Shown here: positions 9,429 to 19,900 of the stretch, piece after piece
Layout of the letters: each line of letters opens with the position of its first letter
Numbering within the stretch: the stretch's first letter is position 1
Source of the DNA: Oscheius dolichura
Lineage: Eukaryota > Nematoda > Chromadorea > Rhabditida > Rhabditidae
Assembly (NCBI GenBank): GCA_932521035.1
Contig: OW051494.1
Location: forward strand, 124,001 to 188,000
Length of the DNA: 64,000 nt
Reading direction: 5' to 3'
The notes under the pieces: generated by a model
Database searches by the model: none
What the model saw: the letters and a program-made list of their open reading frames with translations, nothing else
Told to the model about the DNA's origin: nothing
Translations under genes and position numbers: made by a program

Positions 9429-11877
9429 TCACGCCTTGGTTAGAAGTTTTTCTTCGACTTGTTCCTTCCCTTTCCTGGAGGGCATTTCACTGGGAAGAGG
9501 TTCACCTAAAATGGAAATTACTCTATTTTTTTCGTGAAGGCTTTTACCTTTCGTCTCGGGAATAAAGACAATAAACAGGACGATGTTCATAAAACAGAGA
9601 ATTGTCATGATGAGGTAGGGTGCTCCCATGAGGGGGATAGCCTGGAATTGTTGGGTATTTAGTATTAAAAAATTTGGAGATTTTAAAATTCTGTTACTGC
9701 AAGCTTGTTCGGAATTTTCTGCTCTTTCTATTGATACCAAAATCTTCCGGGAATTCGATATTTTTGGAAGAGAATTAGCCCTGAAACCCTTTCTTACCAT
9801 GTTGAAGACCAGCGGCCCGAGAACATTTCCAATCCTTCCACAAACATTTATATGAGCATTGGCCAGGTTTCTTACAGGTGTTGGGAACATTTCTGAGGTA
9901 ATCAAGGAGTACTGTAACTGATTTTAACACCCCTTTCAGGCTCATTACCTGAAGGTACATGCATCCAGTTGTACCGAAGGCAAAAAGAGTCAAAGCCCGC
10001 ACAATTCCAGCGAATTCTACCCCCAGGCCAGTTATTTTCAGAGCAAATGTCGCTCCCATGCAGAGCATGACAACGGACATCGTGATGAAGTGCATCCGTC
10101 GTCTACCTAGGTGCTTCCCGCCAAAGTGGTCTCCAACCGCTACCTGAAGCCATTCTCCTCATTTCTAACAGAAAATATAACTTACCACAGCTCCCACAAT
10201 GTAACGAAGCAGCCCAGAAAAGGCTGTATTCATATAGACGGATCCTTTGATTACGTCCAGGTTGAAGATGAGACCGTAGGTGACATAGCTCAAGGAGAAC
10301 ATCATGACAGAGACGACGAGGGTCTTTATAGCCAGAGAGGTGGTGCTGTAGAGGTGGATGAAGGAGTAGTTCTTGGCTTTTGCTCGGCCCTTGCAGGCGG
10401 TTTCACAAGCAGTCTCTACTAGCGAGGTAATCTGAAAGTTTGGTTCTTCTGGGCGACTAGAAGGGTCTTACCTCCTCGGATGATAGCCGTTTCTCCACAC
10501 TCTTCCACTTATTCACGTATTTCATTGATTTGATCGCCTCCGCTGTTTTGGCCTTCTGTACAAGGAATTTTGGACTCTCCGGCATTAGACTGAAACAATT
10601 CGATCTGGTCCAAACTAGCCAGTAAACTCACAAGGCGCAGAAGAAGATCCCAGCCAGGGTGACGACATTACAAGCCCGGGAAAGGCTCCTCCACGAGCCA
10701 GATAAATACCCAAATAAGGCGAAGAGCATATAATTAGGAGCCCAAGTAATTACAGTACATAACCAGAGACGATGAGCGGCGGGAAGAATTTCCACAATGA
10801 AAATTACTCCCACTCTGAAGAACAGCTGATTATTTGGAAGCCTTTAGGGGAAAGTTACGTTGTCAAGCCGCCACAGGCAATTCCAATGAAGAATCGAAGA
10901 AGTATATAGACATCCACTGATGGGGAAAAGGAGGAAGCCGTGGAGACGATGAACATCAAGATTAGGAACCATAAATTGGCCTGAAATGGTGAATTTCTGT
11001 ATTTTGGGGTTACTGTAGCCCAATTGATGTCTTCCAGCCTCGGTGGGGGTTCCTCCCGCACCCGTAAAGCCTCGGCAGTCGGATTCTTTGTAACTGGGAG
11101 CACCTCCCCTTCATCTTCTTCATACTGCCGAGATTTTACGGGTGCGGACGTCAGCACACCACTGTGGTCCGTTCCCCTCGATCCTCACCTTCTTTCTGCC
11201 ATAAAGATCAGACAATTGCCCGGCTATAGCAGCACCGACCATGATTCCAACCATTTGAAATGTGGTGCTCAATTTGGGCTTGTTCATGACCCCCAATGGG
11301 CCGATAATACTGTCCAGCCAAGTCTTCTCATGGTGGTTACAATGTTGGGAGAACTAAAATATTGGATTTCTTTAAACTATTCCAATTTCTGGGGTTACTG
11401 TAGCCATAAAATGCGTACCTCAACGGTTGTTGAGAGAAATTCGTAGGTAAGAAGTGGTTTCTGACATTCTTCGTGCAATCTGTACTGCTGACAGATTTCT
11501 GCCTTCGTTCCATTGTAAAGAACCTCGTCGCAACCGATAAGAGTAGCCGGAGCTGTGCCGAAAATATTAAAAACCTGAAAAAAAATCCTTATCTTTTGAG
11601 GGTCAGACGGAATCTTTCTAGCTATGGGTCTAACCAGCCCAAAAGTGCCAAATGCTCTTCTCAACGACGCTTTTAAGCTACTTATCGTTGCCCCCCTGGC
11701 GAGATAAGATAGTCGTGTTTTCCTCCATCCTTGGGAAAAGAAAATACTGACCATATTAGAGACCAAAGTAAAGATGAGGAACTCATTAAAGAGGAGAACT
11801 ATCAATTGGAACCGGTCTAATTCGAAGAAATCGTCTATTTTTGTTATTTTACGGGGCGGAGCGGGTGTCGGAGCCAT
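9429..11877 (-). CDS. SLC22-type organic ion transporter (major facilitator)
   Basis: Eleven exons from 11877 down to 9429 give 531 residues, the usual SLC22 length. The order is standard: a cytosolic N-terminus, TM1 (FQLIVLLFNEFLIFTLVSNM), a large Cys-containing extracellular loop, the MFS loop motif GQLSDLYGRKK, TM2-TM6, an intracellular loop after MPESPKFLVQKAK (SLC22 signature PESPRWL), then the second six helices with GRRRMH and, near the end, FIPETKG. It moves organic cations, anions or zwitterions across the plasma membrane; the substrate cannot be inferred. Introns at 11575-11751 and 9642-9797 hold dispersed repeats and the intron at 10981-11188 a complete foldback pair. A probable trans-splice acceptor (TTTTCCAG) lies 2 nt before the start. 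Confidence 0.92.
9655..9790 (+). repeat. dispersed GAATTTTCT repeat in SLC22 intron
   Basis: Core CTTGTTCGGAATTTTCTGCTCTTT followed by TTGATACCAAAATCTTCC; the TTC-type subfamily of the repeat. Confidence 0.8.
11055..11150. repeat. foldback pair in SLC22 intron
   Basis: Left arm CGCACCCGTAAAGCCTCGGCAG (about 11058-11078) and right arm ACTGCCGAGATTTTACGGGT (about 11124-11146), inverted, around a loop of about 45 bp. Confidence 0.85.
11575..11751. repeat. probable degenerate dispersed repeat in SLC22 intron 1
   Basis: The 177-bp first intron, long for this gene, contains words that recall the family (CTTATCTTTTGAGGG, GCGACAAACCTC-like), but the core is too worn for a firm call. Confidence 0.35.
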
Positions 11878-11880
11878 TTC

Positions 11881-12318
11881 TGGAAAAGAACTGCAAAATG
11901 GTGAAGAAATACGAAAGTTACTAACCTTTTTGGTTAGTTCGGATGAAGAATAAACGGCACTTGAAAGGACGGAAGAATTCGGGAAGTAGGAGGAGAAGAA
12001 AACTAGTTAATCGAGAAGGGGAACTGAACTGTTGTTATCTCTGATCAGGGCGATAGTGGCCCCAGAGAATTTGATAAACTTCAGTTGAGCCCCAACACGG
12101 CTGGGTGATCTTCTTTTATCATTTATGGGAAAGAATATAAAGAAATAATAACGTTCTGTAAACAAATCTTTATTTGGTGATGGCACCCTCTAGGAAAGCG
12201 AAGGACGTCATGCATGCTCTTCTTCACAGCAACGGAAAACATTCTTCATACTTGTATAGTAGGAGAGTCAACCTTCTTTTTCCTCTTGCACCAGTGTTTA
12301 TTTCCCCCATATGGGGGA
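11881..12318. other. intergenic between SLC22 and U2
   Basis: No gene is seen. The right end shares the CCCCCATATGGGGG palindrome found immediately 3' of both U2 genes. Confidence 0.5.
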
Positions 12319-12501
12319 GGGCCGTTCCCAGCAGCAGTGCAACGCCGGGCCGACCCATGAAGAGGAGCTAGCAAGCCAGCTACCTCTTCAGGTCTCAAAA
12401 ATCGGTTAACCTTGTATACCACAATAGCGGTATATATCGAAGGTTAATTCGATAAGAACGATTACTACACTTTGATCTTAGCCATAAGGCCGAGAAGCGA
12501 T
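12319..12501 (-). ncRNA. U2 spliceosomal snRNA, inverted copy
   Basis: The reverse complement matches the U2 gene at 1351-1533 with a single difference (GCCCGGCG for GCCCAGCG, third stem-loop region). The 5' end, GTAGTA branch-pairing segment, Sm site and 3' loops are all intact, so both genes look functional. Homology extends about 110 bp upstream through the proximal element and ACCATATGAGG, and about 20 bp downstream. The two copies face each other across 11 kb. Confidence 0.95.
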
Positions 12502-12538
12502 ACTCTTGCTTGCCGACGCCGCGACGCCAATCGCGCTT

Positions 12539-12564
12539 GCTGCCGACTTTTTACGGGTGCGGGT
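12539..12564 (-). promoter_or_regulatory. putative U2 proximal sequence element, second copy
   Basis: On the minus strand this is again CACCCGTAAAAAGTCGGCAG, at -63 to -38 of the second U2 gene. It is identical in core to the first U2 copy and close to the dispersed foldback arm. Confidence 0.65.
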
Positions 12565-12772
12565 GTTGGGTTCTTGACCTGACGCGTTGCCTCATATGGT
12601 GCCACTCGTGGCTAATTGCTCTAGCGACAAACAACAATCCTATTCCAGTACAAGTTAAAAGTAAGGCTATCCTCTGTCCTTCTTGAAGGTTTATTTAAAT
12701 TTCCCGTCTCCCGCCTCTGAAATGTAGTTATAACCCCGCGGCGCTTGGTTGTCAGGGCAACGCGTCTGTTCA

Positions 12773-15700
12773 ATGTCCTTCGGAACACCCAGCCGGGACA
12801 GGAAGAAGACCACCGCCATTCCCGCTCCTACTAACAAGTAAAATTCATCATATTGTCTGATTTATTCAATTTTAGAAGATCTTCTACGGTTCCTGCTAAA
12901 AATGGGGCCAAAAGCGACAAGGTTTATTGGTGTTCTCCAAGGAATAAGCCATTTTAGGGTGCCAAATCGGGTAAAAGTGAAGGAAAAGACACAAAGACGG
13001 CTCCAAAGTCCGTAAAGGTGAGATTACTGCCGTCTACGGTGCAGATTAAACTATTTAGGATAAGAAACCTCCGAGCCAGTCGGAGAAATCGTCAAAAATA
13101 GGTAAAACTGAGGTCTGCTCCCCAAATTTCAGTATTAGAAAGGGAAAATTGCAGAAAGAACCACCGAAAGTAGTCAAAATCATAAAAAAGGAGCCTGTCC
13201 TCAAGCCGAGCAAAGTTTTCAAGCCGGCTACACCTCCATCTCCTGCGGAAGAGGAACAGGCAGAAATCTATGAGGTTAGCTCTCTTCCAATCTTCAATTA
13301 TCGCCGATATTAGGATGATTTTGAAGACTATTCTGATGATTTTGAGTCAGACGGGTCGGAAGCAGTTCCTAGTTCTCCATCTGTCAAGAGGAAAAGTTCT
13401 TCTCCTCCTCCAGAGCCGAAAGAACCGGAGACCATAAAGGTGGGAGGAATGTTTCCAGGGGAAGGGGCTAAATCCGGGCTTGGCGGTCGGGGAACTTCGG
13501 AATCTTTGACTTTGTCGATCAGGGGCTGTATAAAAAACCAAAAAGGCTCCAGGGATTCCCCGCCCTAGTTTCACCGTATCAATACTATATTTTCCTCTAG
13601 AAATCCATTCCCGAACCTCCAAAAGCCCTTCCTCCGCAGCTGGACGAGGATGAAGTCGAAGATCTTCCCCTTGGAATACCAGAAGACACGCCAATGCTTC
13701 GACGATTGGCTACATCCCAAGGAAGAAGGGAACCACCTCCACCTGCTCCCGTTCCTGTTGTTCAACGACGAGTAGGTTCTCCTTTTCAATGATAAACAGG
13801 AATAATTCCAGGAATCGAGGGTCCTGTCAGCTACAGAGAGGAAGATCGACTTCACCTCAGCCCAGGGCTATGACATTGTGACTTTGAGCAATAATGAGAG
13901 GAGATATCAGAAATTGAGGGAACTTATAAGTGAGCCACTCCTCCCGGGGTTTAAGTCTTTTTTCCAGCCTTTGACTTTCAAAAATTTGTAATTCTGGACA
14001 AGCCGCCGGTAAAGGACTACGACTTTTATATGCAACTGTTTGGAGACCGGGGAAATATGCAGGTAAATCGCTATCCAAACTTCTTCCAAAATATCATCCC
14101 CCATTAGACGGCTGCCCAAACAAGGGACGACGATGTAACCCAGTCCATTCAAACAGAACAACCCGGGCAAAGAACAGTCTGGACCCAGGCTCCTGCAGCG
14201 ATTGGAGGCGACTGGGGCGGGGAGGATCTGTCCCGGAAAGAAGAAGACGACGGGATGAGTATATTCCGAGAAAATCATTTGGAAAATGAACGATTGAAAA
14301 AGTTCATGGAAACTGCTTCACAGGTCCGTTTTTTGGTGAAGGAGAGCAACGTTTTTAGGTAATCCTGGACCTGATGGCTTCTAGAAGACGGGGAGGGAAG
14401 TTGCTAGACCTGGGAGAGAGAAGCGACCAGGCATTCAGCGCAGGAACCCATACCTTGAAGCTGCAGCCCTTATCGTCCAGTATTAATCTTCTCTCTTAAC
14501 CTGTATCGAATTTATAGAATATAAATGCACAGCGTTGACAAAGGACGAAAGAGGGAACCAGACAATTACAGCCGCCTTCCTGGTTGAGGAATCAGCTGCC
14601 AGTGATATTGAAGGTAGGAGTCTGATAGTCGAGACGATTGTCGACTCTTCTAGACCGCCGGAACGGTAATTTAATAGTCTAAAAGTTTAGGGAAAAGGGT
14701 TTAGGTTATTCCTCTGTGATGCAGAGATCTCGACAATGTGTTATTCTCCCGATGCCGCGGGTCTTTACGTCGGAATGGTCAGTTTTATTCTAAAAAGACA
14801 CATTTTCCAAACTTTTATTGACCATATATTGTTCCCCATAGTCAGCTGGTCTAGAAAACGTGTTAAGCTGTCAGAATCATAGGCTATTTGGTCCTGAAAT
14901 CGACTTGGAGGCAATATAGGGCGCTGCCGCTGAAATTATCACTGCGGCGGCGCCCTATATTGCGCTAAAGAGCTACGGTGGTCTTGTTCAGAATTTTCTT
15001 CTCTTTATGGTGATGTCAATATCTCTAGAAAATTCAAACCTGTTGGAGAGTTATGGCTCCGAGAAGTTGAACGACTCCTTTAGGCTGTAATTTTCAGAAA
15101 GACGGCTCCGTAGCTGCTTTCGACCTGCTTGAATCGGATCTATCCTTCGACAGCCGTCTTCCTTGGATCGACAGCCACGTGGATATAGTCCTCCGTCGCC
15201 CCTCCTTCGACACTTCGTTCCTCGTAGCCGCGTTAGGATCCGGCGGTACCGTTCCAATAATCTCCATCCATGCCATGAACTCTCAATTAGCCGCGTTGGA
15301 CTCTTCCTCCACGTTGTATCTTTACGGGATACAGAGAGACGACTCCCCTCGGCTGGGGAAGACCTCCGGGGCTCGGTTGTCCCTCACCTTGACGGCTATA
15401 ATCAAGCCGGACTCGGCTGTACTGAAGAGCGCCAATCAGCCGACTCCTTTGATTGCTACCTGTATGGCCGTTGCCGGGGATGGGCAATATGTCGTGGGTA
15501 GGAGGGAAAGAAGTCAGATAGACTTTTAAATTCTAACTTTTAGGAACAGATGCCGGGTTTTTGTGCTCCATGAGCAGGAATAAAAACCACCAAAACCAGG
15601 TGGGACCGCGGCTGTACCGGGGAAAGATGCGTAAGTATTTTCTTGGTGTATTATCTCCAATTTTGTTCAGAATCTTTTGGAGAAATCACCGCTCTTCGAG

Positions 15701-16157
15701 CCAGTCCCCACGATAAGAATATGCTGGTAGCGGGGCTGTCAACCGGCTCCCTTCAACTCATCCGACTGGATCAAGCCGCCCCAATCCTTATCCTCTCTCC
15801 ACCGACTTCTGTTCGCTTCCCTGTAACCTCCGTCGAATGGTCTCCCACTTCCAATACCGGCTTTTATTCCTGGCATGGCGGAGTCCGGATCCTATTCTGG
15901 GATATCTCCATAGGAAACAGTCCAATAACCACGAGTGATCTCCTCTCACCGGTAAGACAGCTCTAATTCAAATTTGGAAAGAAGGAATTGGGTTACAGAT
16001 ATTGCCAGGAGTGACCATAACCTGGCTGGAGAGTTCCGACCATCGGGTCGGGTTTATGGCTCAAGCAGCGGTGGATGGATCTGTCGAGGTACATGCTCTA
16101 GAACCGCCAAGGAATAACAAAATGAGAATTGGATCGGCTGTTAGGAGCTTTGAATAA
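12773..16157 (+). CDS. wdr-60: WDR60-like dynein-2 intermediate chain (DYNC2I1)
   Basis: About 16 exons give 779 residues. The N-terminal third is Lys/Pro-rich and disordered. It is followed by an acidic Tyr-Glu-Asp-Asp-Phe-Glu-Asp-Tyr box (residues about 96-105, split by an intron) and the WDR60-typical block with VKDYDFYMQLFGDRGN and SIQTE. The C-terminal half reads as WD repeats (ISTMCYSPDAAGLYVG, MAVAGDGQYVVG, ITALRASPHDKNMLVAG, VTSVEWSPTS, VHALE). WDR60 pairs with WDR34 in the dynein-2 motor that returns intraflagellar-transport trains in cilia, so expression in ciliated neurons is expected. The exon 4/5 splice near 13113-13154 is the least certain. The 320-bp intron at 14778-15097 holds a dispersed repeat. 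The stop codon TAA is part of the AATAAA polyadenylation signal. Confidence 0.88.
14860..15090 (+). repeat. dispersed GAATTTTCT repeat in WDR60 intron
   Basis: One of the fullest copies: AATCGACTTGGAGGC, then a GC-rich head (GCTGCCGCTGAAATTATCAC, TGCGGCGGCGCC), then CTTGTTCAGAATTTTCTTCT and GATGTCAATATCTC, ending near GAGAGTTATGGCTCC. It defines a head-to-tail order shared with the copies at 38800 and 45030. Confidence 0.85.
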
Positions 16158-16184
16158 AGTTATTTAACAAAAAATAAGGAGATT

Positions 16185-16400
16185 TGGTCTTGAAATCTAC
16201 TTCAAAGCCATAACGGGGCCGCCGTTATAATTATCACTATGGCGCACTGTATTCTTGACCATTTGGGACTTAAAAATATCACTATTTAAAATTCTGCTTA
16301 TGTGGTTTTGTAGAGAATTTTCTGGTGATTCTGGCAACATTAAACTCTTTGTGAAAATAGGGTAAATCCTATCCGTGGCGGTGATTTTAAAGTTGGCGGT
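16185..16400 (+). repeat. dispersed GAATTTTCT repeat downstream of WDR60
   Basis: Head with GGGGCCGCCGTTATAATTAT, then TTTTGTAGAGAATTTTCTGG and GGCAACATTAAACTCTTT. It occupies much of the space between WDR60 and mab-5, and no gene is seen between 16400 and 16939. Confidence 0.85.
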
Positions 16401-16939
16401 TTTGTAAGGCCGAGAAGAAGCCTCCATCCCTCCTGAAGCCTAGTCCTACCAGTCCCTGAACCCTTATTCCCGGTCTCCATTTCTTTTGGGTGATAAGCTG
16501 ACCCCCTGCTGTGTGTTAGAATATCCCCTCGTCGGATCTCGTCGACCCTCTAATCCGACGCCAGCCGCCGTGATTTACAGCTCACACTCGCCTGCCAACA
16601 TGGCGGCCCGCGTTTACAATTGCCGTCGTCTCCTTCTGTCAAAAATCTTATGAGCGGAGAACACATAGAGAAGAAGATATTCATTTATATATATATAAAC
16701 AAAAAGAGAAAAAGGGAAAAAAAGGGGAAAAACAGGGGCGGGGGACTCATAAAAATCATCATCATCGGGCTTTGAGATCTGCTTTTTAGCTACTGCTTGG
16801 ACTGCTGCTGCGCAGTTTCTTAAGGGAGCAGAAGGGGGGAGCAGCGCGCGACATGTACAGTACCCGTATCGGCTTCTGACGCTTCTTTAATTTGCTTTGT
16901 TTTTAACTGGGGGAAAAGGGAAGGGACGGGGGCAGGGGT

Positions 16940-19900
16940 CTAGGAACGACTGGGAGGGGCATCATCCTGGGTAGATTCGTCGCTTTCGGCTCCACCGGCA
17001 GCCGCGTCGCCGTCTCCTTTGGCCTCCTTCTTGTGCTTCATCCGTCGGTTTTGGAACCAAATCTTCACCTGGAAATAACACAGAGTACTGTAATACATTG
17101 AAAATCCCTCAAAAACCCCCAAAATGTAGACAAATTCTCGAATTTCCTGTACTGGGACCCTCGGGGGAATGTTGCGCCCGCACCCGTATAATCTCGGGAA
17201 TTCAACGTTACGGGAAGAGAGTGCGCTAGGCTACAAGAAGAGCGCCATGCCGTGATGGTACGGGTGCAAGTTTCCTTTGGAAAGTACCGTATCCAATCAC
17301 CGAAGAATACCCACCTGCCTCTCCGTTAACTGTAAGCTCTCGGAAATCTCCTGCCTCCTCTTCCTGGTCAGATATTTATTAAAGTGAAATTCCTTCTCCA
17401 ACTCCAAGGTCTGATTCCTTGAATAGGTCTGCCGCGTCCGTTTAGACTCTCCAGATTTGGACCCTGAAAACTCTACAAAGTGTTCCTTTTGCCTCTATAT
17501 ATAAGCCTGTCTATTTTGTCTTTAATCTCTGTGTGAAAATCGTATCAAACGGGACAAGAGAGGAGAGTACGGTGTCGGGTCAGGTGTCGTGAGGCGGCGC
17601 CTTTTGCTAGCTGGCGCAGTGATTTACGACTCATCAAGAGAGACACAAACAGGGCTCGAACGTTGACACAGGCACAACGACGACACATGAGGAGGACGGA
17701 GAGAGGAGAGGGGAGAACATATGGAGGCAGAATTTATGGGCTGAGAAGTGGGTAAACTGGCTAAAGATCGTGGCTAAAGGTCCTGAAGGGAAGTAATGCC
17801 ATTTCAATCCTTTTAGACTACGATTATCAGAATTCTGTAGAGAATTCTTCTTCAAATTGGCCCATTTTTAAAGAATTAGAGGGTATTTTAACCAGAAAAT
17901 GATGAAAAACGAGGTGGAAAGGATACAGTGTAGTCATGAAGGCAAAAACTCAGCTTTGATACAGGTTACCAGGATCATAACGGAGTTCCGGCGGGGTAAT
18001 CTGGTTCCGAGAACGAGAACTTCGTGGTCGGAACCAACAATCATGCTTTCGAATATAGGATATAGGCGGAAACGGTCTGGTCACTGGGATAAGATTTCGA
18101 AGCAAATCAGCCTTTGAACTGCTTTCCTGGTCGGTTCGAACCGTAAGTAAGGGGTCGGAAACCTTTCCCTGTCTTTAACTGGTTCGGGTTCAAGAAGATC
18201 ATGATGGCCATCATCAGGGTCAGTGATTTCTCAATTGGGCGGTCACTTTAGATAAATTGAGATCGGAAATGGAGCCGATAGAATGGGTATCAAAGGAGGG
18301 AAGTGGTCCCGACCCGGTAAGAGTCGTCTAGCCGGAAATTGGAGGTTGTAACCTTGGCAAAAAATAAAAGGACGACAAGAGGCAAAAACAATGACTGCAT
18401 GACTCCCAGTTCTTGAGCAGATTTTGGAATTCTATTCCCAGTCAGTGAGTCTCTCGCAGTCCCTATAGTTCCCCCACCTCCTCCTCCTTGCCGCATGATC
18501 AATCAGTTTCTCTCACCAACCACTTTGTACGCCGGGGCGGCCGCCTTGTCTCTAATCAATTCTCCCAAGAGAAGACGGCAAAAAAAACGGAGAACGAGAG
18601 GATTACTGTAATATTTCTGTTTATGGTATCTATCTTGACTTCTCTCCCTTTTCTTGGAACTTATGGTTTTTGATGGAATATCCCAAAAAGAGAACTGCAT
18701 GACTCTAATTACGGTTGAAATAATTTCTCTCTTGTTACAGTAGCCTTGTGGTGGGAAATTTATGATCACGCGAGGAGAGAAGGGGCTCGACAGAGAGAGA
18801 GAGGGGGGACGAGGACAGAAACCCCATCCCGCAGTGAGATTTATGGAGACGTCTGTGGAATTAAACCACACAATTTGAACACACAGGGAAAGCCAAATGG
18901 TCCATTCTCACTGGGTAGCAGAGAGAAATATGGATGGACACAAGGATAACGATGGGGTGTTGTAGGAATTTTGGCTTTACAAACACTTCTTGAGGAGCTG
19001 CCTTATTCTCAAGTTAAAGTCAATAATACAATAGATTTTAAAGGAATGGCAAACAGAAGAAGGTAGTGAAATACTCAAAATACGTTTAGAAGTGTGCCGG
19101 GACTCCTGTTGGAGTTTGAACTGGACAAGAGAGCGGGCTGCCCAGGTAGTCCTGGCTTCAAGAATATTTATCAACACCACTTTTTACCTAAAAGCCATCC
19201 CTAAAGTCAAAAACCACACCAACAGAGTGATCTACGACTTGGAAACTTCTGGGAAAGCCTCTTTGAACTGAAATGGCCGGTGTTACCTATTGGAGATGGT
19301 CTTCCGACTGTTTCAGTAAATTTCTCACCTCAAAATGAAGAAATCCTGTGAGATTTTGCCACTACCGGATAGAGCAAAGAATTCTAAACAAGACTACCGT
19401 AGCACTTTTTCGAAATAGGAATATTTTTGTCCCAAATGACCTGAAGTTGTCCTGCAGTTCAAAGGCGGCGACGTCAAAACTTTGTTACGGATTGGGAAAA
19501 GCAGTATTTGGAGAAGATTTTGATACTACCAAGTTTGCCAAAAGAGTCTCTACAAAACTAGCTGGGCCATTTTTCGAAAACTTGATTGTGTTCATCCAAA
19601 TTGGGAGATCAAAGAGGAATTATCAGGAAGTTTCATAGTTTTGGAAGAATGAAGGGGCTTTGACCGTCCAGTAGGCACTATAGGTAAAAGAGGCTCGTGG
19701 AGATGGCTACTAATGAAAAAGGGGAACCCAGAGGCGACCTTGTGATGGTCAGTCTCTCTCGCGAACATTTTCGGAAAAAAAAGGGGAACCCAGAAGCGAC
19801 CTTGTGGTGGTCAGTCTCCCTCGCGAACATTTTCGGACGGGCAAAATTTATGTTCCACTAAACCGCGTCGATAAATAGAACGCCTGACCACGATATTTCC

